NCBI GenBank assembly: GCA_012271125.1
Contig: JAAXHB010000020.1
Location: forward strand, 10,059 to 17,664
Source of the DNA: Actinomycetota bacterium
Lineage (GTDB): Bacteria > Actinomycetota > Acidimicrobiia > Acidimicrobiales > Aldehydirespiratoraceae
DNA: 7,606 bases
Direction: 5' to 3'
Part shown: positions 1 through 6,154 of the stretch, piece after piece
Position numbering within the stretch: the stretch's first letter is position 1
Layout: each line of letters starts with the position of its first letter
Position numbers and translations under genes: made by a program
The notes under the pieces: generated by a model
Database searches by the model: none
The model's input: only the letters and a program-made list of their open reading frames with translations
Told to the model about the DNA's origin: nothing

Positions 1-242
1 CCCCCGCCGGTGGTTGATTGGGGGCCGCCGACTGCCCAGCCGGCGTCGGCAATGTCGGCGAGGATGAGACCGTCGGCGAGATCGGGGATGAGTGCTACGG
101 CGGCTTCGTCGGCGTCGAGGGTGACCCGCACCGCGCCCGAGCCGTCGGTAGCTATGGCGATTTCGATGAGGGTGTTGATGCGACAGCCGCTGAGCAGCAG
201 GCAGGTCAAGGCCGCAGCTGCGATTATGAGTAGTCGCTTCAT
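1..242 (-). CDS. Small secreted lipoprotein, N-terminal part (runs off the left edge)
   Basis: The visible 80 residues begin with a textbook lipoprotein signal peptide: a short basic start (MKRLL), a hydrophobic stretch, and the lipobox LLSGC with Cys20 as the predicted lipidation site. The mature part starts RINTLIEIAIATDGSGAV and continues with a segment rich in Ala, Asp and Leu ending AGWAVGGP. This resembles actinobacterial lipoproteins of the LppM-like type (beta-rich, 'DGSG' turn), but I do not recognise it firmly and the C-terminal part lies outside the window. The protein is expected to be anchored on the outer face of the cytoplasmic membrane. An in-frame ATG at 269 would add nine residues (MTLLSRLPA). 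I prefer 242 because it gives a standard signal peptide; neither start has a clear Shine-Dalgarno. The gene follows clpC by 13 to 40 bp on the same strand, so it is probably co-transcribed with it. Function unknown. Confidence 0.72.
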   Translation of the reverse strand, partial: MKRLLIIAAAALTCLLLSGCRINTLIEIAIATDGSGAVRVTLDADEAAVALIPDLADGLILADIADAGWAVGGPQSTTGG

Positions 243-282
243 GGCTGGCAGGCGGCTCAGCAAGGTCATGGCTGAAGCCTGA

Positions 283-2982
283 CTAGGTCTGGCTGGTGTC
301 TGATTCTGTTGCGCCCGACGGGTCTGGGTCTGCTGATGCACCGACTAGGTCTATGTCTTTGGGATCAATTTTGGTGATGTCGACGTCGTTGATATTTGAA
401 TTTGGGATATTTGAGCTGGGGGCGGAGTCGCTGCCGCCGGCGTCGTCGTTTAAATCACCGGTTAAGTCGCCGGATAAGTCACCAGTGTTGAGGTCGACAC
501 CTTCGAGATCGGGCGGGTCGAAACCTTCGATGGAGCGGAACACGATTGCCTTCTCGCCGGGTTCGGTTGGGTCGTCCTCGACGTCGACGATGATGATCTC
601 GCCGGCTCGGAACTCCTTGTAGAGGAGGCGCTCAGAGAGGGGGTCTTCGACGAGGCGCTGGATGGCACGGCGCAGCGGGCGAGCGCCGAGGGTGGGGTCA
701 TAGCCGGTGGAGGCGAGGTGATCCTTGGCGGCGTCGGTGAGCTCGAAGCCCATGCCCTGGCCACGAATCTGATCGGCAGTGCGGGCAATCATGAGGTCGA
801 CAATGATGCGGACCTCTTCGCGGGTGAGCTCGTGGAAGACGATGACGTCGTCGATGCGGTTCAAGAACTCGGGACGGAAGTGCGCTTTGAGCGCCTCCTG
901 GACTTTGGATTTCATGCGCTCGTAGGTGACTTTTTCATCGCCTTTGGTGAAGCCGAGGTTGGCTTTTCGAAGGTCAGCGGTGCCGAGGTTGGACGTCATT
1001 ATGAGCACGGTGTTGCGGAAGTCGACGGTGCGGCCTTGGCTGTCGGTGAGGCGGCCTTCTTCGAGGATTTGCAGCAGCGTGTTGAAGACATCGGAGTGGG
1101 CTTTTTCAACTTCGTCGAAGAGCACGACCGAGAACGGCTTGCGGCGGACTTGTTCGGTGAGCTGGCCACCTTCGTCATAGCCGATGTAGCCCGGCGGGGA
1201 GCCAATGAGTCGGCTGACGGTGTGTTTTTGCATGAACTCCGACATGTCGAGGCTGATGAGAGCTTGTTCGTCGCCGAAAAGGAACTCAGCGAGGGTTTTG
1301 GCGAGTTCGGTTTTGCCGACACCGGAGGGTCCGAGGAATATGAACGATCCGCTGGGGCGTTTCGGGTCTTTGAGACCGGCTCGGGTGCGGCGGATTGCTT
1401 GGGAGATGGCGGCGATGGCGTCGGATTGGCCGATGACTCGCTTGTGGAGTTCGTCTTCCATGTGTAGCAGGCGCTGGGTTTCTTCTTCGGTGAGTTTGTA
1501 GACGGGGATGCCGGTCCATAGCGATAGGACTTCGGCGATGGCTTCTTCGTCTACCTCGTCGAACAGGTCGATGCCGGCGGCTTTGGCTTCAGATTCCATG
1601 GCTTCGCGCTTTTCGGTGAGTTCTTTTTCTTGGTCTCGTAGTTCGGCGGCGGCTTCGTAGTCCTGGTCGTCGACAGCTTTTTGTTTGCGGGCGAGCACTG
1701 AGGAAAGTTCGGTTTCGAGCTCACGGAACTCCGGCGGAGTTGCCATTCTTTTAATGCGTAGGCGTGAGCCGGCTTCATCTATCAGGTCGATTGCCTTGTC
1801 AGGCAGGTGGCGGTCGGAGATGTAGCGGTCGGCGAGGTTGGCAGCGGCGACGATGGCTTGATCTGTGATCGTGACCCGATGGTGGGCTTCGTAGCGGTCG
1901 CGCAGGCCTTTGAGGATTTCGATGGTGTGGGGGACGTCGGGCTCGTTGACCTCGACTTTTTGGAAGCGACGCTCAAGGGCCGCGTCTTTTTCGAAGTAGC
2001 GGCGGTATTCGTCGAGGGTGGTTGCGCCGATGGTTTGCAGCTCGCCGCGTGCCAGCATCGGCTTGAGGATCGAAGCTGCGTCGATGGCACCTTCGGCGGC
2101 ACCGGCACCGACGAGGGTGTGGATTTCGTCGATGAACAAGACGATGTCACCGCGTTGGCGGATTTCTTTGAGGACTTTTTTGAGGCGCTCTTCGAAGTCG
2201 CCACGGAAGCGGCTACCGGCGACGAGGGCACCGAGATCGAGGGTGTAGACCTGACGTTTTGCCAAAGTGTCGGGAACGGTGTCTTCGGCGATGGACTGAG
2301 CGAGACCTTCAACGATGGCGGTTTTACCGACGCCGGGCTCGCCGACGAGCACGGGATTGTTTTTGGTGCGGCGGCTGAGGATTTGCATGACCCGCTCGAA
2401 CTCGGTGGAACGACCAATGACGGGATCGAGGGCACGGTCTTTGGCGAGCTGGGTGAGGTTGCGTCCGAACTGGTCGAGAACTTGGGAGCCGGTTGAGTCA
2501 TCAGAGCGTCCGCCGGTGCCAGCTTTTTCACGTCCGCCTTCGCCTTGGAAAGCCGAGAGTTGCTGGATTACCTGTTCCCGTACTCGAGCTAATTCGGCAC
2601 CGAGCTTGACTAAGACTTGAGCGGCGACGCCTTCGCCTTCCCTGAGTAGCCCTAGCAGGATGTGCTCGGTGCCAATGTAGTTGTGGCCGAGCTGTAGGGC
2701 TTCTCGCAGGCTCAGCTCGAGGACTTTTTTGGCACGCGGGGTGAACGGAATATGACCTGACGGCGGGTTGCTGCCCTCGCCGATGATGTCTTCGACCTGG
2801 CCTCGCACCAGCTCGAGGCTGATGCCCATCGATTCGAGCGACTTAGCGGCGACGCCTTCGCCTTCGTGGATCAGCCCTAAAAGGATGTGCTCGGTGCCTA
2901 TATAGGTGTGGCTGAGCTCTCGTGCCTCTTCTTGGGCGAGCACGACCACTCGGCGAGCTCTGTCTGTGAACCGTTCAAACAT
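283..2982 (-). CDS. clpC: ClpC, AAA+ unfoldase of the Clp protease
   Basis: A hexameric ATP-driven unfoldase that recognises substrates, directly or through adaptors, and feeds them to ClpP in the cytoplasm. The predicted protein has 899 residues. Two N-terminal Clp repeats lie at about 1-145 (each with an IGTEHILLGL motif). AAA-1 has Walker A GEPGVGKT at 214-221 and Walker B FIDE at 283-286. A middle, UVR-like coiled-coil region spans about 415-475. AAA-2 has Walker A GPSGVGKT at 551-558, Walker B LFDE at 621-624, a ClpP-docking LGF loop at 676-678 and sensor-2 GARPLRR at 766-772. The start at 2982 (MFERFTDRARR) matches the family and is preceded by GAGAGGA, a good ribosome binding site; an upstream in-frame start at 3048 would add 22 unrelated residues. 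Actinobacterial ClpC is usually near 850 residues. This one carries an acidic tail from about 815 to 899 that includes three GDL repeats. The gene is divergent from the polyprenyl synthase. Confidence 0.97.
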   Translation of the reverse strand: MFERFTDRARRVVVLAQEEARELSHTYIGTEHILLGLIHEGEGVAAKSLESMGISLELVRGQVEDIIGEGSNPPSGHIPFTPRAKKVLELSLREALQLGHNYIGTEHILLGLLREGEGVAAQVLVKLGAELARVREQVIQQLSAFQGEGGREKAGTGGRSDDSTGSQVLDQFGRNLTQLAKDRALDPVIGRSTEFERVMQILSRRTKNNPVLVGEPGVGKTAIVEGLAQSIAEDTVPDTLAKRQVYTLDLGALVAGSRFRGDFEERLKKVLKEIRQRGDIVLFIDEIHTLVGAGAAEGAIDAASILKPMLARGELQTIGATTLDEYRRYFEKDAALERRFQKVEVNEPDVPHTIEILKGLRDRYEAHHRVTITDQAIVAAANLADRYISDRHLPDKAIDLIDEAGSRLRIKRMATPPEFRELETELSSVLARKQKAVDDQDYEAAAELRDQEKELTEKREAMESEAKAAGIDLFDEVDEEAIAEVLSLWTGIPVYKLTEEETQRLLHMEDELHKRVIGQSDAIAAISQAIRRTRAGLKDPKRPSGSFIFLGPSGVGKTELAKTLAEFLFGDEQALISLDMSEFMQKHTVSRLIGSPPGYIGYDEGGQLTEQVRRKPFSVVLFDEVEKAHSDVFNTLLQILEEGRLTDSQGRTVDFRNTVLIMTSNLGTADLRKANLGFTKGDEKVTYERMKSKVQEALKAHFRPEFLNRIDDVIVFHELTREEVRIIVDLMIARTADQIRGQGMGFELTDAAKDHLASTGYDPTLGARPLRRAIQRLVEDPLSERLLYKEFRAGEIIIVDVEDDPTEPGEKAIVFRSIEGFDPPDLEGVDLNTGDLSGDLTGDLNDDAGGSDSAPSSNIPNSNINDVDITKIDPKDIDLVGASADPDPSGATESDTSQT

Positions 2983-3137
2983 ATTTCCTCTCGGAAGTGT
3001 AACCCTGTGCTGTGGTAGCCAAGCGCAGCAGAGAACCGTAGGTGACAACTAACCTCACGCCGTGAACATTCTTGGGAATATGTTTTGTTTGCGGGTTGTT
3101 TGCGGGCAGGTGCGTTGATTCATTTGATGGTAATGAT
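2983..3137. promoter_or_regulatory. Divergent promoter region between clpC and the polyprenyl synthase
   Basis: These 155 bases separate two outward-facing genes and must hold both promoters. I could not assign convincing -35/-10 pairs on either strand. Visible elements are a perfect palindrome TCACG-C-CGTGA (3055-3065), an inverted repeat AACAT-N10-ATGTT (3065-3084), and a perfect tandem duplication of TTGTTTGCGGG (3085-3106). No CIRCE or HAIR heat-shock operator matches its consensus here. The clpC ribosome binding site (GAGAGGA) sits at its left end. Confidence 0.5.
3085..3106 (+). repeat. Tandem 11-bp direct repeat in the promoter region
   Basis: TTGTTTGCGGG occurs twice with no gap and no mismatch (3085-3095 and 3096-3106). 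The 11-bp period is close to one helical turn, so both copies face the same side of the DNA. This fits a regulator binding site or the trace of a slippage duplication; neither can be proven from the sequence. Confidence 0.7.
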
Positions 3138-4133
3138 ATGAATAGTGCTGAAATAACTGGCTCTGATGTTCCGCTGCTGGAGTGTCTGCCTGCCGATTTG
3201 GAGAGGGTGGATGCTGAATTGCATAGCAGCGTTGAAGCCACCGACGCTTTTGTCACCGACTTAGCACAGCATTTGATTTCTGCTGGCGGCAAACGAGTGC
3301 GGCCAGGCTTTGCCATCGCTGCTTCTTTAGTATGCGACAACGCCGGCGGCCCGGCTCGATTCGAAGCAATCCGCGGCGGAGCATCTGTTGAGCTGGTTCA
3401 TCTGGGTTCGCTTTATCACGACGACGTCATGGACGGCGCAACGACTCGCCGCTCGGTTCCCAGCGTCAACGCCCAGTGGGGCAACCTGCGAGCGATCCTT
3501 GCCGGCGACTACTTGCTCGGACGAGCCTCTGAGATCGCAGCGTCTTTGGGGTCTGAAGTGGCGGCTTTGCTGGCGCGCACGATCACGCAGCTGTGTGAGG
3601 GTCAAATTGTGGAACTTGAAGCTGCCAACGACTTGGGACGCTCGCCGGAGCGTTACTTCGCAGCGATTGAGGGCAAGACCGCGGCTCTTTTGGCGACGTC
3701 TTGTCGGATAGGGGCTGTGGTTGCGGAGCTGCCCTCTGACGTAGTCGATTCGCTGGAGTCATTTGGGCATGCCTACGGGATGGCGTTTCAAATCGTCGAC
3801 GACATCCTCGATCTGGTCTCAACCGAAACCCAGCTGGGCAAACCAGCCGGCAATGACTTGCTCGAAGGCAACTACACCCTGCCGGTCATCCGTGCGCTTG
3901 CTAGCTCCGACGAACTGCGTGGGCTGCTTAGTGCTGAGCTGACACCGACAGCTCTTGAGCAGGCTCGTGAAATTGTGGCTTCGAGCGGTGGGTTGGCACA
4001 AGCCCAAGCCGAGGCTCGCTCTTGGACAGCCAAAGCCGACGATGCTTTAGCCAGCCTCGACGCCACGCCTGCCGTCAACTTCCTGCGCACCGGCACTACG
4101 CACCTGCTCGCCCGCCTAAACCAGACTGCGTGA
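3138..4133 (+). CDS. Polyprenyl diphosphate synthase (trans, probably long-chain)
   Basis: Class I trans-isoprenyl diphosphate synthase that elongates an allylic diphosphate with isopentenyl diphosphate. From the start at 3138 the protein has 331 residues, normal for the family. Motifs are GGKRVRP (50-56, IPP binding), the first Asp-rich motif DDVMD (95-99) followed by GATTRR (100-105), the second Asp-rich motif DDILD (221-225), and GKPAGNDLLEG (234-244). The residues four and five before the first Asp of DDVMD are Ser and Gly, not aromatic. In known members aromatic residues there stop growth at C15-C20, so a longer product, such as a menaquinone side chain, is likely; this is inference. An upstream in-frame ATG at 3072 would add 22 residues (MGICFVCGLF...) with no family resemblance and would place the start inside the promoter repeats, so I prefer MNSAEITG at 3138, although no strong ribosome binding site is visible. 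It stands alone between divergent clpC and convergent coaX. Confidence 0.92.
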   Translation: MNSAEITGSDVPLLECLPADLERVDAELHSSVEATDAFVTDLAQHLISAGGKRVRPGFAIAASLVCDNAGGPARFEAIRGGASVELVHLGSLYHDDVMDGATTRRSVPSVNAQWGNLRAILAGDYLLGRASEIAASLGSEVAALLARTITQLCEGQIVELEAANDLGRSPERYFAAIEGKTAALLATSCRIGAVVAELPSDVVDSLESFGHAYGMAFQIVDDILDLVSTETQLGKPAGNDLLEGNYTLPVIRALASSDELRGLLSAELTPTALEQAREIVASSGGLAQAQAEARSWTAKADDALASLDATPAVNFLRTGTTHLLARLNQTA

Positions 4134-4158
4134 GTTGGCTCTAGCTGCGGGGCTTAGT

Positions 4159-4189
4159 CAAAGCTTTGTCGGGGCTTTGTGCGATTTTT
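4159..4189 (+). terminator. Possible terminator after the polyprenyl synthase gene
   Basis: CAAAGC (4159-4164) can pair with GCTTTG (4174-4179) around a 9-base loop, followed five bases later by TTTTT (4185-4189). The stem is short and the T run is displaced, so this is a weak candidate. The left half, CAAAGCTTTG, is itself a perfect palindrome, and the site overlaps the larger inverted repeat starting at 4171, so the structures compete. Confidence 0.3.
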
Positions 4190-4280
4190 GAAACCAAGCC
4201 GCTTAACGCTCGGCCCTCCCTTCACAGGCCCAGTGTTTCTCGCTACGGCTCGATCGTTTCAAAAGCTCGCACAAACCCCC
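4171..4280. repeat. Long imperfect inverted repeat in the convergent spacer
   Basis: The left arm (4171-4201) and right arm (4246-4280) are imperfect inverse copies. Paired blocks, outside to inside, are GGGG/CCCC (a single C:C mismatch follows), TTTGTGCGA/TCGCACAAA, TTTTGAAAC/GTTTCAAAA and AGCCG/CGGCT, with small bulges between them. Inside the loop, AACGCT (4205-4210) can pair with AGTGTT (4232-4237, one G-U) and GGCC (4212-4215) with GGCC (4227-4230). The whole 110 bases can fold into one long hairpin on either strand. It contains no convincing open frame. It may end transcription from both sides, be a structured RNA, or be a small transposon-like (MITE) remnant. The rest of the 165-base spacer (4134-4298) holds only the two weak hairpins listed separately. 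Confidence 0.75.
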
Positions 4281-4295
4281 TCCTGTCTGCAGGAG
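4280..4295 (-). terminator. Small hairpin just after the coaX stop
   Basis: On the minus strand CTCCTG-CAGA-CAGGAG forms a 6-bp stem three bases after the coaX TAA stop. It is followed by GGGGGTTTG instead of a T run, so it is not a classical intrinsic terminator. It could protect the 3' end or act together with the adjacent long inverted repeat. Confidence 0.3.
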
Positions 4296-4298
4296 TCG

Positions 4299-5087
4299 TT
4301 ACTGGTTGCGGGTGTAGACGATTCGGAGGCCATGGAGGGTTAGGAACGGCTCGACATGGTCGATGGTCGTGGCGAGGGGGGCGATTAGGTGAGCGAGGCC
4401 ACCGGTAGCTATGACTGTCGCTTCGCCTATTTCTTTAAGGAATCGGGCATTCATGCCGTCGACCATTGCTGCGAATCCATATAGAGCGCCGGACTGAATG
4501 GACTCTGTGGTGGTCTTGCCGATGACATTGCGAGGCTCTACCAAAGGCACCGCACCAAGAGCGGCAGCACGTCCAAAGAGTGCTTGGAGACTGACTTCGA
4601 TTCCTGGAGCTATTGCTCCGCCGAGGAAGGCACCGTCGTCGGAGATGACATCAAAGTTGTTGCCAGTGCCGAAATCAACGACAACTGTCGGCCCGCCATA
4701 CAGCTCATAAGCAGCCACGGAGTTCGCTATGCGATCTGCACCGACTTCTTTCGGGTTGGAGTAGTTGATGGGCATGCCGGTTCGCACGCCAGGCTCAATA
4801 ACGATTGGCTCAAATCCCAGACGTTGAGCCACCATCGTGCGCAACTGCAACAGCAGGCTCGGCACGCCAGAACAGATTGACACGCCAGTGATGTCAGCGA
4901 AGCTCAGACCAGCCATATGAAGCACAGAGCCCAGTTCCACGCTTAGCTCATCCGGCGTGCGGTCCACCACAGTCGACAAACGCCAATGATCAACAAGACC
5001 TACAGAAGCACCGCTGCCTTGCGTTGAGTTCAGGTCATAGACACCGAGAACCGTCTGCGTGTTGCCGACATCAATCGCAAGCAGCAC
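4299..5087 (-). CDS. coaX: Type III pantothenate kinase
   Basis: Phosphorylates pantothenate to 4'-phosphopantothenate with ATP, the first step of CoA synthesis from pantothenate. The type III enzyme is cytoplasmic and in studied members is not feedback-inhibited by CoA. The protein has 262 residues, the usual size. Visible motifs of the ASKHA kinase fold are DVGNT (6-10, ATP phosphate loop), EPGVRTGMP (98-106), GADRIAN (116-122, with the catalytic Asp118), DFGTGNNFD (138-146), GGAIAPG (156-162) and KTTTESIQSG (191-200). The second phosphate loop usually reads DFGTATTFD; here GNN replaces ATT, a mild departure while the flanking DFGT and FD are kept. The start is GTG at 5087, nine bases after the panC stop, with at best a weak ribosome binding site (GAGCGG). 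This suggests translational coupling to panC, which supplies its substrate. Confidence 0.96.
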   Translation of the reverse strand: MLLAIDVGNTQTVLGVYDLNSTQGSGASVGLVDHWRLSTVVDRTPDELSVELGSVLHMAGLSFADITGVSICSGVPSLLLQLRTMVAQRLGFEPIVIEPGVRTGMPINYSNPKEVGADRIANSVAAYELYGGPTVVVDFGTGNNFDVISDDGAFLGGAIAPGIEVSLQALFGRAAALGAVPLVEPRNVIGKTTTESIQSGALYGFAAMVDGMNARFLKEIGEATVIATGGLAHLIAPLATTIDHVEPFLTLHGLRIVYTRNQ

Positions 5088-5096
5088 CCGCTCAGG

Positions 5097-6149
5097 CTAA
5101 AGCGGCAGAGTGACACCAATGTTGTCGATGAGGCGGGCGGTGCCGAAGCGAGCGGCGATGAGTAAACGGACTTCGCCAGAGAGGACGTCTGGGGTGGCGG
5201 TGATGTCGTCGGCGGGGACAGCAGCGGCATATTCCAGTTGAGCAAGAGGTTCGGTTTGGGCTTTGGCTGCCATTGCTTGTTCTACGGCAGTGCGGGTTGT
5301 TTCGCCGGAATCGATGAGGGCTTTGCCGGCGAGTAGTGCCTTGTGCAGGGCAGGAGCTTGGGAGCGTTCGTCGTCGGTTAGGTAGGCGTTTCGGCTTGAC
5401 ATTGCTAGTCCGTCTGGTTCACGCACTACTGCGCAGCCAATGACGTTTATATCGACATCTGCCAAATTGTTGGCAAGTTGGCCGACGATGGCGAGTTGCT
5501 GATAATCCTTTTCGCCGAAGTAGGCACGACAATCACCGACGATTTCAAACAGCCTTGCGACGACAGTGGCGACGCCATCAAAATGACCTGCACGAGAGGC
5601 ACCACATAGCACTGAGCCAAGTCGTCCTGTGTCGATTAGTTCCGGTGGGGTTGGGAACATGTCAGCGGCGGTTGGGGTGAATACGACATCGACTCCGGCG
5701 GTTTCGCAGATGGCTAGATCTTTGTTTAGGTCGCGGGGGTAGGCATCAAAGTCTTCGCCTGGGTTGAACTGCAAGGCGTTTACATAGATCGATACGACTA
5801 CGTAATCGCAGTCTTTTCGTGCTGCGTCTATTAGTGAGAGGTGGCCTTGGTGTAGGGCACCCATCGTCGGCACAAACCCAACACGAAAAGTTTTACAACC
5901 GCCGCTATGACCGTTACTCCGATCATCGTTACGGCGGCGGGAAGGGGAGGGAGAACCAGAAGGGAGACCAGGCTCATCGACACGGTGGGAAGAGGAGGAA
6001 GTGCCGGTGGGGGGGGAAGGGGAAGAAGTATCAAGAGTGTGGGTGGAGGGGATGTCCGGACGGAGGCGGGAGGGAGTATCAGAAGGGGAATCAGTCTCAC
6101 CGGGAAGGAGGTGGGTGGTTAGCTCGGAGGGGGAAGAGATTTGGATCAG
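5097..6149 (-). CDS. panC: Pantothenate synthetase with an unusual low-complexity N-terminal insertion
   Basis: Joins pantoate and beta-alanine with ATP, via pantoyl-adenylate, to make pantothenate. The core, from GTG at 5873, shows PTMGALHQGH (HxGH nucleotide-binding motif), VSIYVNALQFNPGEDF (usually VNPLQF), HFDGVATVVARLF, YFGEKDYQQL and EPDGLAMSSRN (the KMSKS-like loop). Starting at 5873 would remove the first beta-strand, so the true start should be upstream. The frame is open there with no stop and reads KTFRVGFVPTMG just before the core. Further up comes a Ser/Pro-rich stretch (about residues 16-84), then LIQISSPSELTTHL, which looks like a normal PanC beginning. No ATG, GTG or TTG exists upstream of 5873 in this frame. 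I place the start provisionally at CTG 6149, five bases after the folK stop and preceded by GGGG, giving 350 residues against the usual 280-310. A -1 frameshift from folK is the alternative. The core is certain; the N-terminus is not. Confidence 0.85.
   Translation of the reverse strand: MIQISSPSELTTHLLPGETDSPSDTPSRLRPDIPSTHTLDTSSPSPPTGTSSSSHRVDEPGLPSGSPSPSRRRNDDRSNGHSGGCKTFRVGFVPTMGALHQGHLSLIDAARKDCDYVVVSIYVNALQFNPGEDFDAYPRDLNKDLAICETAGVDVVFTPTAADMFPTPPELIDTGRLGSVLCGASRAGHFDGVATVVARLFEIVGDCRAYFGEKDYQQLAIVGQLANNLADVDINVIGCAVVREPDGLAMSSRNAYLTDDERSQAPALHKALLAGKALIDSGETTRTAVEQAMAAKAQTEPLAQLEYAAAVPADDITATPDVLSGEVRLLIAARFGTARLIDNIGVTLPL
5941..6120 (+). repeat. Purine-rich low-complexity tract inside panC
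   Basis: By my hand count about 76% of the plus-strand bases are A or G, with many GGGA, AGGG and GGAA units and a run of eight G at 6009-6016. On the coding (minus) strand this pyrimidine-rich sequence encodes the Ser/Pro/Thr-rich insertion of PanC. Other frames are also open here and give Leu/Pro-rich or Gly/Arg-rich translations simply because of the base bias. Strings of G-triplets could form quadruplexes on the plus strand. Confidence 0.7.
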
Positions 6150-6154
6150 CTTGG

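Noticed and set aside
718..1467. 249-codon plus-strand open frame opposite clpC
   Set aside because: It lies wholly antisense to a certain clpC and its translation (Glu/Val/Gly-rich) is the usual mirror of GC-rich coding sequence. The 229-codon plus-strand frame at 1807-2496 is rejected for the same reason.
2983..3048. 22-residue N-terminal extension of ClpC
   Set aside because: The sequence before MFERF does not resemble the family, while MFERF has a good ribosome binding site right before it.
3072..3137. Longer start for the polyprenyl synthase
   Set aside because: The added residues show no family similarity and the start would lie inside the promoter-region repeats.
5831..6100. 89-residue Leu/Pro/Val-rich frame on the minus strand that could be a small membrane protein
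   Set aside because: It overlaps panC in another frame, and its composition follows from the pyrimidine-rich strand (CTC, CCT and TCC codons). The panC frame joins recognisable PanC sequence on both sides.
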